Source: Populus alba (Eukaryota; Streptophyta; Magnoliopsida; Malpighiales; Salicaceae). From it: DNA of 64,000 nt. The translations under genes were made by a program, and so were the position numbers. Below, in pieces: positions 47,877-59,213 of the stretch. The notes beneath the pieces were generated by a model, which saw nothing but the letters and a program-made list of their open reading frames with translations, did not search any database and had not been told where the DNA came from. The DNA lies in the NCBI RefSeq assembly GCF_005239225.2, contig NC_133284.1:3501770-3565769 (forward strand), written 5' to 3'. The stretch's first letter is position 1. The number at the start of each line of letters is the position of its first letter.

Positions 47877-50800
47877 TCATGCAAGCCCAAACTTGTCACT
47901 TAAGAATGCCCTTTGTGGATCAAGTTGGCCACTGCAGTAGCTGGAAGGAACAGCAGAGAGCTCCTGCCTTCCTCTCCACTCTTCACCAGGTTTCAAAGTG
48001 ATCGGGTTTTCCACACATGCAGCCTCTACACACAGCATATGCTTGTACTCGTCATCACCAAGATCAGGTATTGTCTTTGCTTTCTTATCCCAGGGATTCC
48101 AAACCACTGCAGGGGAAAATAACTACACTTATATTGACTGAAAGTTTTCAAAGTTTGTACAGAAAACCTGCAGCGTCCTCCATTCACTTAATCAGTCCAG
48201 GTTCATCCACAACTGACCATAATGGCATGTGTTCCACCATTTAAAACAAAGATTATTTTGAAACAACACGGAACATAAAAATACTGTCATTTAATGATGT
48301 CAAGACCACAGTTTATGGAAACCTAACATGACACTTCTACAAAGATACAATTAGAGTGCTCCTCCACTTTGACCCTTGGGTGACAAAATCTAAATAAAAT
48401 TTCAAACAACAAGCTCCAATCCGCTGGCTGCTGTGAGAAACCTTCAAAGGTATGTGCCAACTATTACAAATTTAGAAGAACATTTACTTTTGACAAATGA
48501 ACATATGACAACAGGCAATAGCAGCTCATGCTGCAGGAGAAAACTGTTTATACATTTCCCAATCTTAATGGAGTCTCTATAACATCGGTTGCTAGCAGCC
48601 TATCACCAAGATATGCATGCAAACAAAATTTCACTCACCAGCATCAGGAAGTCCATCTTTCCGCAATTCAAATGTTCTCTTCCTTTCATGGTCCAGGATA
48701 GCAATTTTGGTAGGTGTGCTGAGATATACTTTGTCCACCTTCATAGAAAAGAATAGAACTAAGTAACACAGAATATTTGTATGAATAGATGCTGAAAGGA
48801 CACAAAAAAACAATTGGCATTTCTTTAGAAAACAGATACGAACTTCTGATTCAAAGACTATTGCATCTCCTTGTTCAGTGAATCGCTCTCTGTTCTTCAG
48901 ATTATCCAAATAATCTAGTGTTTCTAGTCCTTCTACCCGCACTTCACTAGACAAAAGAACCATTTCACTAAATCAATAAAAAAATTTAAAACACATAGAT
49001 GCAAGCAATATATTCTATCAAAAAGACCAAAATTATGACTTTGTTCAATTCATCAATTATGCATCAACATCTCTGCTCAATGTTGATTTACAATAAAAAA
49101 GATAAAGATTAGTATACAATGAACAAAGATAAACATCTCTGCAAAATAAGTGAAAACCCAATAAACTATGTAACATTAAAAAAAAAGCTCTAAAGACAGC
49201 AACAATAAATAAATCTTGTCAAAGAACCTGATATCCGTAACATGAAAATATGTGTGATACGCAAATGTAAATGTGAATGATTTCCCATCAGTGTTTGTAT
49301 TTCGAATGCGTGAGGTCAACATCAAATCTCCTCCAGGCCCTAGAGTAATACGTAGGCGAAATTCATATCTGCGAATAATTTGTATGTATTCAGCATAACT
49401 TAATTGGCTATTAGAACTGGCAGCCAAAAATATCACAAGGCATAAAACAATACAAGTACCAATAGCACACCATGACATTACATAATATCTGTTCCTATAA
49501 AACTAGATCGAACTTCAGAAAAAAATTTAAGTTACACACTGGTCTATCTTACTGAACTTATCTTTAAATGCTTTTGTTTTTTGAGATGGAAACACAAATA
49601 ATTTGCTTCAAATGTTGTTTAAGTAATGCAGGACATGACGAGTTGAACTGTATAACACTCCATCCTGAGTCTCGCACCTGTGAGGCCAGATCTTCACATC
49701 TTCTTCAGAGTGCTTAAGTATTAAGTCAATGAAGGCCTTGTTGGAGCTATTTATTGGGAACGGCGGGGGGTCATTGTCAATGGTCCAAAACCTGGCCCTT
49801 GCAAATCCATGTGGTTCAAGAGAACCAAGATTGCTGAACTGCACATGCCAATTAATTTACTTTGAAAGAATAACTTAAGTGGCAAAACATGATTGGTTAG
49901 CATAAGAGATGGACATACTTGGGGAAAGCAGATTGGAATACCTCCACGAATAGTCTTTGGAGGATTAAAAATAGCCTGCATAAACCATCAATATAGTTTA
50001 CAAGAAAGAATGCATTAGCCAAGCCCGGGCACAAGAAATGACTAAGACATATGGCTGATCGCCATCATCTTTGAGCAGTTTACATTGAAGATGGATAAAA
50101 ATTGCAATTTATTATGCCTGAAGCTTATATGATGCCAAACCCACAAAAAGAAGCAATCATTTTCCTAGGAGTTATGATCGAAGGTTTTATGCATTTTAGG
50201 TCTTCTAGGTTGAGTACTCATTAAAAAGATTATATAGTGTATCTAGAATAATCCTAGACTTTTAGTATAAATTGACTATCATGCATTTCACGTCAGTAGA
50301 CTTCCCCTCTGCAAAGAGTGAAATATGAGAATATGTTTCCACAGTTGTATGCTATAAATCCTACATTAAACCCTTCATTGTTGGTCTCAAGGATATATAT
50401 TAAATTCATATGACATAATAAATTCATGGATATTCCTCCAGTGGATGACAAATAGAGACATATATACATATGATTTGGTTACAAGACAAATTGTCACCTT
50501 CTAGTTATATTAGCACCAATCTCACTACAAAGTTGCAAGCACTCTCCAGTAGCACCATGTTTTTACGAAATGAATTTTTGAAGCAACTTCACTAATAATT
50601 CAACAAACACAAGTGCATGGTCACTTTCTAATATTCTGTACTTTATCAACGAAAAGATGATGTTAAGAAAACAAACCACAATAGAAAAACCATTGGAACA
50701 GAATGGTACCGATTACTGAACAACTGAGAGTAAATTACTTCTTACAACTGATGGTAAAGAGAAACAATTGCATCAAGAGAATTTTTGAAATGCATCATGC

Positions 50801-51454
50801 GCTGATCTATACAGCTTATATATCACAGTAACAGGAAGTACCTTGCTACTAACAAAAAGCAATTCTTCCCCGTGTTCATTCTTCCAGGACGTGACATGAC
50901 CTCCATACAGGTATACCTGGTCATCAAACCACTCTTAATCAACAAGCTTTCTATGCTTTCTGCTTGAAAATTATAGCAAACAGCACACAAAGAATGCACT
51001 TGAGATCAAGAAAGTGGGGACATTTACGATTCCTTTAGTAATGGGATAAAAAAAAATATTCTAGCTCAGTACCACCAAAGTTTCTTGTTTTTCGATACAC
51101 TCCAGTAACAGCAACTATCAAATCTAAAAATTTAACAAAAATTGAATTCATAATCACCCATAACATTGAACCTATTCAAATGGGTTCAGATCTAGTATCC
51201 TGAATAAAGCAGCATTGGTCTTTCAAAACATAAAAAACCAATCAATGTCCAGAAAAAGGATAAAAGAAATGACAGTAGATTTGCAAAGAAATGAAGAAAA
51301 AGGGCAATTGGGTTTCATTAATTACGCCAAATCAAGAGATGGATAAAGAGAGAAAATATACCTCCGCAGAGCAGCCACGAACCTCACGCAAGACGATCTT
51401 GTCAAGGCCATTAATACCCTTACAAAGCTCCACGTACTTGGTCTCTAGAGACAT
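47877..51454 (-). CDS. Glucose-6-phosphate 1-epimerase (aldose 1-epimerase-like), eight exons
   Basis: Exons on the minus strand: 51454-51362, 50916-50842, 49975-49919, 49838-49678, 49368-49228, 48946-48844, 48738-48639, 48106-47877. All introns are GT-AG and the joined frame is open for 319 aa. The family interconverts alpha and beta anomers of glucose 6-phosphate (EC 5.1.3.15). Expected active-site residues are present: His85 in EPHGFAR, His167 in FAYHTYFHV and Glu271 in YKHMLCVEAA. GGHVTSWKNE and RGGIPICFPQF are typical of the plant proteins. There is no transit peptide (MSLETKYVELCKGINGL), so it is probably cytosolic. The exon sizes and intron phases give a clean frame, which makes the model secure. 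Confidence 0.93.
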
Positions 51455-53374
51455 CCCTCTTCTCCTACCCACAGACATGTACTCACACGTACACAGACAC
51501 CTCTATTGTATGCAGAATATTAAAAACACTATGAATCCGTTAAGGATCGAGCACTGGAGGAATTGTCAGATGGGGACTGAAAGGACAGAAGACAGAAAGC
51601 GAAAGAAAAACATTCTGGGATCAATCCGTCTCTTTCCAGGAGCTTTTCAAAAATATTTTAGCTTTTTATATCAGAATAGCTTATTTTTATATTTTTAATA
51701 CTTGCAAGTCAAAACAATAAAAAAAAAGTATCAAATTTTTTTTAATTTAATATTAAAAAAAAAATACACACACACACTTCACTCTCAAACAGAAGCTATG
51801 TCGAGCAGTCTACTACTTCTACTTTTCTTTTTATATATTATCCTTTGTAAAAATGTTGTACGGGTGATAATTCTTGAAATAAAATACGACACTTCTATAT
51901 CTAAGCAGATTATTAGCTTTTTTTTATTATTTAATTTTTTAAGGTGAATATATATATATATATATAGTGGCGCCGTGACGGAGAGAGGGGTCTGGCAGGG
52001 CCGGGCTCTGCAGGAAAGTTGTTTTTTTTCAGTCCTTTCATTAATAATATTTATAATTTAAATTTAAATAGTAAAATAACTAAAGTCTTGTTTTTATTTT
52101 ATTTTATTTTCTAGTACTGTATGTGTGTGTATATATATATATATGTGTGTGTGTGAATAATAGTTATTAACCATTATGAAATCACATAAAATTTACTTAG
52201 AGTATAATTACTATCTCATAAATAAAATAAAGACAACAGAGACATGAAGGTTTTCTTTTTTTTAAAACTTACATTATTTTTAAAATAAATTTATTTTTTA
52301 TTTTTGTCTTTTTAACTGAATACTTTTTTATTTATTTTATATCAATCATTTTTATACCACTCACCAAACAATTCTTTTCTTTTATACAAATATTTTTTTA
52401 TACCACTACACTTACAAAAACAACCTTAAATGTCATTATCATGTTAAAACAATATTTAAAAACAAAGTAAATCTTAGAAGTGTCTTTTCAAGAAGGAGGA
52501 GGAGAAGAAGCCTTAGAGTGTTTTTGGAGGATCCCTCATTGATATCAGCTTGCTTCCTGCATTTTACTTGATCTGAATTTAATAATTATTGAATTATAAC
52601 AGAGATTTCTAAGATCAAATAAAATGATACAAGATGAAATAAAAATAGGGTTTTACAATAACACAAGTTTATGAATATTAAGTGTTTGTTTATTTTTATA
52701 TTTTAAAAATATTTTTAAAAATTTTAATTTTGATTTTATTTTTTATTAACTTTAAATTAATATAATTTTAGTGTTTTTAAATTATTTTGATATGATAATA
52801 TTAAAAATAATTTTTAAAAAATAAAAAATTTTTATTAACATATATTTTAACATAAAAAGTTATTTAAACAATCCCATTACTAAACCAGCTTTAAAACTCT
52901 GGAGAACGACAAACATTACAGTAACAATCAAGCAATAAAAATGAAGCCAAGAATCATGACTTGTTTATCCAGCTCCAGTCAAGCTAAGACTTGGTGCTAT
53001 GCATGCTGTAGGTTTCCAATTCCAAGATTGAAAAAGAAAAGGAAAAAATCTGATTGCCTAGTCCATCTCGATCCCTCTCAAACCTCCTATCGCTCCATGC
53101 ATTCAAACTAATTATGATTGTTAAGCCTCTCCTTCAAGTTAAACCACGAAAAAACAGCTAGAAACTTTGCCATCAATTAAAATTGGAGACAAGAATTTTA
53201 ACAGATTCGGTGATGATTCAATGAGTTTTTAATCCCATAAATCCATATCCTAAGATTCCACCAATCGTGTTGTTAACAATGAGTAATCCTATACATGTTT
53301 TGCAACAGTTGGGAAATGTTAAATCGCCAAAAAGCTTGTGATTCCACAACGAAGTTAAAGCTACTAAAGAAAAC
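51455..53374. other. Intergenic region with simple repeats and a foldback element
   Basis: The promoter of the epimerase gene, then AT-rich DNA with (AC)n near 51763-51777, AT runs near 51949-51966 and a TA/GT run near 52130-52156. An inverted copy of the AT-rich foldback family lies at about 52686-52875. No gene was seen. Confidence 0.5.
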
Positions 53375-53480
53375 CTGCAATTATATCAGCTTCACCACTG
53401 ATATACTTGGAGATGCTATGCACAACTGCATCTGCTCCAAGCTTTGCAAGGGAAAGAATCATTGGAGCAAAAGTTCTTGG
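53375..53480 (-). pseudogene. Methionine gamma-lyase exon relic
   Basis: The minus strand reads TFAPMILSLAKLGADAVVHS and then ISKYISGEADIIAG up to a GT at 53374. This is the substrate- and PLP-binding stretch of plant methionine gamma-lyase, including the PLP-lysine context HSISK. The normal GGADIIAG is changed to GEADIIAG. Flanking frames do not continue the enzyme: upstream there are stops, and the sequence after 53374 has no matching exon. A single captured or orphaned exon is the simplest reading. Confidence 0.7.
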
Positions 53481-54087
53481 ACCTTATTTGGGTATGAAAA
53501 CGATCTCGGCTAGCACACTACACATTAAGCTATTTACATAAAAAAAAAAAAAGGCTATGTAAACATGATCTCAAGATTTCAGCCAATTCAATGGTTGAAT
53601 TAAAAATTATAGAAATTTCTGTTAACAAACTCGTTTGACTTATCCAGAATTTTTTTTTTGTAAGCTTAGACCTATCAATCTACTCTATATATATGTTTAA
53701 AGGTATGACAATCCTATCACTTGTCAGTGACAATAATTTGGCTGCAAAAATGAGTCCCCAATGTCCTCAAGCTTAAAAAAGAAATGCTATAGGGGCTGTA
53801 GATTAAAAAAAAAATAGACAGTTTGATTAATATAAAAAGCAGTATACAACGATTTAAACATGGCTCTACTTCTCTGCAATGATTCAAGTGTTCATTTCAA
53901 ATGATTAATTCCTTTCTGGGATAGGTTTACAGACAATTTTGAAGGCGCGTCCAGTTGAAACTGAATGCCAAAAACAAAATAAATGATATCAAGTAAAAAG
54001 GTTGACGTACGTGCAACTTGCCATCAATTTGGCAAGTCCAAAGGACTAAGAACCTGATTAATCTTTCTAACTTCATATTAACGTAAT
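53481..54087. other. Intergenic and 3' UTR of the arabinogalactan protein gene
   Basis: AT-rich with no gene seen. The 3' UTR of the minus-strand FLA gene must lie within the last 200-300 bases (53.8-54.09 kb). Confidence 0.4.
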
Positions 54088-55062
54088 CTAGGCCAGAAAA
54101 AATGCTGAGAGCAGAATCAATGCCAATAAAGCAAGCTTATTTCCAGTATTAATGCCAGATGCATCAGATTTGGGGTCTGAGGGAGCGTCTGCCAAAGGGC
54201 CATCAGCAGCAGGAGTTGCTGCTATTGGACCATCCATTGCTGGAGGGGATGAAGCTGGAGAATCTGCAGCAGGGCCATCGGCAGTTGTTGGTGAAGGTCC
54301 TCCCACCGGCGAGATAGACATTGCAGGCGGAGTGGCTGATGGTGCGCTGGCAGCTGGAGGCTTCGCCATTGATGGGGCAGGTGCATGAGTGGGCGGAGGT
54401 TTTGCTGTGGATGGTGCAGGTGCCTTACTGGGTGGAGGATTTGAGGTGGATGGTGGCTTATTTGGACTCGATGCTGGTGTTGGGGAAGTTTTTGGTGGGC
54501 CTACAGGAACAGGTGAAGTGGTGGAATTTGTATTGCCTGTACCTTCAGGGACAATGATATTGCTAACCTGCAAGACTGAAATATTATAGGGTTGAGAGGA
54601 AACAGATTTAACCAAATTTGAACTAAGGCTGGATCCTGGAACTGCTGATCCAAAGGCAACTGAATTAGAACCCAAAACCGTGACATTCAAGAACCCTTGT
54701 TGGCCTTTGGCTTGTCCACTGGACTGGAAAAGGGTGGTGAGCATTGCAGTTTTATTTTGTAATTTTTGCAGCTTTGCTACATCATAGTAATCGAGTATTA
54801 CATGCCCACTCAACACGTTCTTGATCTCACCGTCTGGTTTTCCAGAGAGAGGAGACATGTTCCCATTTTCCACCACTAGGACCGTGATCGTTTGGCGGTT
54901 GTTGATTTCACCGGCAAGCTGGGTTTGTGTCAAATAGCTGCTGAAGTTGCTGAAATCAGGGTACTGGCTGAGGATCTGAGTGATGTTAGAAGCTCTCACA
55001 GCATTGAAGAGAAGACAGAAGGAGAAACAAAGAGCATAAAGGGAAGAGGATTTGAGAGACAT
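54088..55062 (-). CDS. Fasciclin-like arabinogalactan protein (FLA), GPI-anchored, single exon
   Basis: A 324-aa protein. A signal peptide (MSLKSSSLYALCFSFCLLFN..VRA) precedes one fasciclin domain (about 25-170) with the H1-type TITVLVVENGNMSPLSG and the H2-type LNVTVLGSNSVAFGSAVPG, and several N-glycosylation sites (NIT, NFS, NKT, NVT, NIS). A Pro/Ala/Ser/Thr-rich region follows (about 175-290) with many SP, AP and TP pairs, the arabinogalactan attachment pattern. The C-terminus has a small-residue site (SDASG) and a hydrophobic tail (KLALLALILLSAFFLA), a clear GPI signal. It should sit on the outer plasma membrane or in the wall. An upstream in-frame ATG at 55080 would add six residues (MTSFQK); I chose 55062 because its start context has A at -3 and the signal peptide fits better. 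It resembles the single-domain group (FLA3/5/14-like). Confidence 0.9.
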   Translation of the reverse strand: MSLKSSSLYALCFSFCLLFNAVRASNITQILSQYPDFSNFSSYLTQTQLAGEINNRQTITVLVVENGNMSPLSGKPDGEIKNVLSGHVILDYYDVAKLQKLQNKTAMLTTLFQSSGQAKGQQGFLNVTVLGSNSVAFGSAVPGSSLSSNLVKSVSSQPYNISVLQVSNIIVPEGTGNTNSTTSPVPVGPPKTSPTPASSPNKPPSTSNPPPSKAPAPSTAKPPPTHAPAPSMAKPPAASAPSATPPAMSISPVGGPSPTTADGPAADSPASSPPAMDGPIAATPAADGPLADAPSDPKSDASGINTGNKLALLALILLSAFFLA

Positions 55063-56429
55063 CTTTTGAAAACTGGTCATCAGGTGATGAGGTGATATCT
55101 ACATTGAAGGCAAATGGAGTTTTTATATGCAAATGAGTGGATAAGAAGAAAGGTTCTATATTTGTCAAGAGAAGTTCCTCTCTTTAACCGAGTCTGTTGC
55201 CACTTTTGTTTGGTTGAAAACGAGGGTCAGTGGTGGAGCTTCTTTCGATTTGTAGAGCCTTATGCCAAGTTTACCGTTCATGTCGTCAGGCACGTAGTTT
55301 CCTTTTTCCTAAAAATGGGCTATCTTAGAATACGAGTGTCCGATCGCTCCTGTACCATATATATTTTTTTTGTGTCTCTTGTTAATGTTTCAAAATAGAA
55401 TGGACAAATATATAAGAGATAGAAATCGTACTTTTGTTAAAAAAAAAAAAACAGAATCAAGGATAAAATAAATATGTTTCCAAGACTTTTGGAGTGGATA
55501 TTTGTATTTTTAAAACAAGAATGACAGAGAAACATGTCATTTTTATTATTTATTTATTTATTTTGTATCTTGAGATAGAACTAAACTCTACTGAGAATCA
55601 ATCATCATGGTTGATCTTTTTTATATCTAGTAGATACATGGTACATGTTCCTACAGCATCCCTGTAATGAAATCAGAAACTCTGCAATTTTTGCATAAAA
55701 TTTCAGAGGAATCTTAAAGGGACTGTATTTCAGGTGTTACTAGTTAGGTCTAAAGCTGTTTTATGTCAGAAATCTCTCTCCCTTTTGTCAGAAAGCCCAT
55801 TTTGGCAGTCATGAGTTATTATTCTTGCCACACGCCTTCCTCTACTCTACAAGAAAAAGTTTGAGGGGAGAATATTCCTCCAATTAAAGGAAAACCCAAT
55901 GTTCCTGAACTCTGTTGACATCTTAAATTTATTTTTCTTTGGGAGGGAAACAATGGTGAGAGGCGGCTGGTAGCAGTGTCTTCTGTCATATCCCTCAACG
56001 TTGGGAACCCAAAAAAAATCTGGGAGTCCACTACCACCATCCTGAGGAATCTTCAATTGCAGTATAAAAAAAATGAGTCAGCACCTGGCCAAAAACTGCA
56101 CAGAGCTTTTAGTTTTGAGCATCGCTGCGGGAACTATTTCTCCTCTGGACAAATGTTTCGTGAACTAGGAGAGGGAAAGCGGTAGTTGCATCACAATGGA
56201 CCTGGTTAAATGCAACAAAGAGGCAGATGAATTATCATTGCACTGACAAAAGAACATCATTAGACAAAAAAAAAAACTGCTACAGTATCTCAAAATTCTT
56301 AACACATGGAAATAAGACACAGAACTATGATGCTCGTGGCTAACTGTGGGATCTGCAAGTGGTATTGATAAAAAAAAACCTGAAATGGTACAAACAAAGG
56401 ACGAATTAGGGGAAATCAAACCATACCTT
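55063..56429. other. Upstream region of FLA and intergenic DNA
   Basis: The FLA promoter on the minus strand, then AT-rich DNA. At 55.82-56.2 kb a more balanced composition gives short overlapping frames on both strands (for example 55847-56056), but none carries a recognisable domain. Confidence 0.4.
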
Positions 56430-57845
56430 AACAGTTTTAGCAGAACTTCGTAATTCCTCCCTTGACACAGCCTCGTCAGGATGAGCTCCAGAATCACTCC
56501 CATCAAATTGGCATTGCATATATGATGCTTTGGAAACCCACCTCCAAGAATGATAATACCGGTTTTTCTAGGACTTGCATGAGCAGCTTCACCATTCATG
56601 GCTCTGATATCTGTTCAAAGTGCTATTTAGTATAGTGTTTGTATCTCAACTGTTAATTATCATAAAGAAATAACGTTGTAGCTGCAAACACCAACCTTGA
56701 ACTATGTCAACAATTAAACCAAGGCTGCGGAAAGAATGAAAGTACACCTTGTCGCCCAGAGAACCATCTGTTAAGCCTGGACAGAATACTGGAATGCTGT
56801 TCTGAAAAACATCCAAAACGACATCAACTCACACAAATTTTCATGTCATTGTTCTCATAGCACAAATAACATGCAAAAGAATAATTAATCGGATTTTCTA
56901 GATTATTCCTCTCATACGTCATGATAGTCATGTCTTTTATCTTCCTATCTCAGATTGCAAAATAAATACAAGTTTGATTGACAGCTCAAATCTACATGTA
57001 GGAACCAACAGGTACATAGCTCAAACTCAGCCGATACATAGCTGTTATTACAGTGAGAGCAACACCTCTTCGATTTGTTCCTTCAACATTTGGTCAAAGA
57101 TTGGAATGATCCAATCCTCAAATTTGCAGTAGTTGTCATGAGGAACCAACAGGTTACCAATGCGATTCAACCCTTTTGAGTGTAATTGAGGCCCAGGTAA
57201 AGAGAAGTCACCTTTGTATGTTGATGCAAGGCATTTTATAAGATCTTCTTCCATGCCACCTGCCGTTGTAAGCAGTACATCAACCTGCAGTCATTTTACA
57301 AATAAGACTTACTAGACTGATTTTTTTTTCAATTCTCTAAATTATAATGCAGTCCATGAAAAGATTAAGTTTTTGAATCGAATTCTCTTTCTTTAAGTCA
57401 TTCCATCAAACGCAAGACAACAATTACATAACAAGCAATATCAAACCATGAAATGACTCACCATATGATGCTTGACAAGATATCGAATTGTATCTCTAAC
57501 ACCTGAAGAAACAAGATTTGATGTAAAACCCAAGAACAGTTAGCTTCTCACAGACTCTCTATAAGCCAACTCCCTCTCTTCCTCACTACAAAGTTCCGCT
57601 ATCTCTTCATCCACAAGCCTCCAGTCTAGCTTCAATTCAAACAAGCAACATATTCATAAAATAAACTAATTGGGTATCAAAATCAAACACAAAAAAGACT
57701 TGGAATCATCCAAAAACTCCAAAACAAGAGAGCCCACAAAACTTCAAGGGTTGTAAAACAATGAAACTAACTGACTCACCATGTCATTAACAACTTGAAT
57801 GTCAAGCTTCAAGGGTGGGAAGCTTGGAACCCACTAGAAACGAGG
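56430..57845 (-). pseudogene. Deoxyhypusine synthase pseudogene (unprocessed)
   Basis: Recognisable exon remnants on the minus strand in the right order: GFQAS (about 57815-57845, frame broken after it), LDWRLVDEEIAELCSEEERE (about 57480-57640), [20 protein letters not shown] to [17 protein letters not shown] (about 57075-57285), [15 protein letters not shown] (about 56705-56810), and [18 protein letters not shown] to PKHHICNAN (about 56510-56607). Breaks: an in-frame TAA at 57542-57540; a missing block after MLKEQ (the part before IPVFC); a deletion after HHICNAN with a shift of frame into [10 protein letters not shown]; and loss of the active-site Lys context (EAVSREE where EAVSWGK is expected). 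Introns are retained (for example the GTGAGT donor after HHM), so it came from genomic duplication, not retrotransposition. The N-terminal exon is absent. The working enzyme modifies eIF5A. Confidence 0.85.
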
Positions 57846-58399
57846 AAGAAAACCTGGAATTGAATATTTTTATAACAATAATTTTATCTATATTTTTTAG
57901 TCAATTTAGTTAATAGTTGTAATTAATATTTTGGCAGGCTAATATAATTTACGACTAATACCTGAAAAAAAATTTTTTTAATAAAATTATGAAAATAGAG
58001 ACTCTATAATGCTAAAATAATTATATTTTTTAAAAGAAAATATATAATAATATTTTAAAGAGAGATGCACTCAACAATATATTATGTAATAAAGAATGAA
58101 AATTATAAATTTTTGTTCTAAAAGTTTTATGGTGTATTTATAATTCATGAATTTTGTTTTTTTGTGAAGAGAGGATTAAATATAATTTTACATTTGTGAT
58201 ACTTTTAAGTTGTATTGTAAATTGTATTCTATTTGTTTTATTCAACTAAAAAATAATGACATAGCTAGTCATGAAAGACTTTAATATATCTAATGATTTT
58301 GGTGAGATATAGATTTGTTTAATTAACTTTATTTGTTGAGAAATAATTTTTCTATGATTTTATATAAAATTTATAGAATTGATAGTGTTAGACTCAATC

Positions 58400-58622
58400 A
58401 TCTCTCGAGTCTAACTAACATCAGACCCAATGTGCCTAGGCTAGGCACACTGACAACCCCATTTATGGCTGGGTCTGGCTAACATTGGACTCAACGCTCA
58501 GGGTTTGACACATTACCAAGCCTAATTATTGATGGGTCTGGCCAGCTCCAAACCCAACACGAGGCTTGGCACGCTACCACACCCAATCGTGGCTGGGTTT
58601 AGCTAGCATTAAACCCAATACA
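58400..58622. repeat. Degenerate minisatellite, 61-63-bp period
   Basis: Units begin GGGTCTGGCTAACATTGGAC (58471), GGGTCTGGCCAGCTCCAAAC (58534) and GGGTTTAGCTAGCATTAAAC (58595), with a less clear unit before 58471. Each carries a GGCTTGGCACGCTACC-type centre. It is the only GC-rich patch in this AT-rich stretch. Confidence 0.75.
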
Positions 58623-58829
58623 CCTTCACTAGAGTATGTTTGTGTTCTGGAAAATTTATGCCTCTAAGTTTTTCTTGATTTAGAATTTTTTTGGTAAAGA
58701 TATACTAATAAAATCTTGATTCATCACCTTGCTTTTTGACATAATAAAGTTTTATCTAGTAAGGCTTATGATAAGTTCTTGACAGCATTGTTGTTGTTGT
58801 TGCTGCTGCTTTGAAGAGCTTGTTTGATA

Positions 58830-59213
58830 TTATAGTAATATTGTTTTTTACTCGGAAATGCATTAAAATAATATATTTTTTATTTTTAAAATTCATTTTC
58901 AACTTTAGTATATCAAAATAATCTAAAAATATCAAAAAAAAATCTAATTTAAAGAAAAAAAAGTTTAGATTTTTTCAAAAGTACTTTTAAAACGCAAAAA
59001 TAAACAGGTTTTTTAAACTCATTTTGTATTGTAGCAGTGATTGTTTTTTGGAAAATATTTTTTCGCTTGGAAATGCATCTAAATAATATTTTTTTTTTAT
59101 TTCTTAAATTTTATTTTTAACATCAGCATATCGAAACGATCTGAAAATACAAAAAATAAAAAAAATATATATATTTTTAAATATTTTTAAAATACAAAAA
59201 CAAACAGGCTTGA
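58830..59213. repeat. Two adjacent AT-rich foldback elements
   Basis: Copies at about 58830-59016 and 59029-59213 share the left end (TTTTTTACTCGGAAATGCAT and ATTTTTTCGCTTGGAAATGC), the core (TATCAAAATAATCTAAAAAT) and the right end (CGCAAAAATAAACAGG and CAAAAACAAACAGGC). They lie head to tail. Confidence 0.6.

Noticed and set aside
54152..54589. Long plus-strand ORFs rich in Gly/Ala opposite the FLA gene
   Set aside because: They are the antisense of the Pro/Ala/Ser-rich arabinogalactan region, whose composition keeps other frames open.
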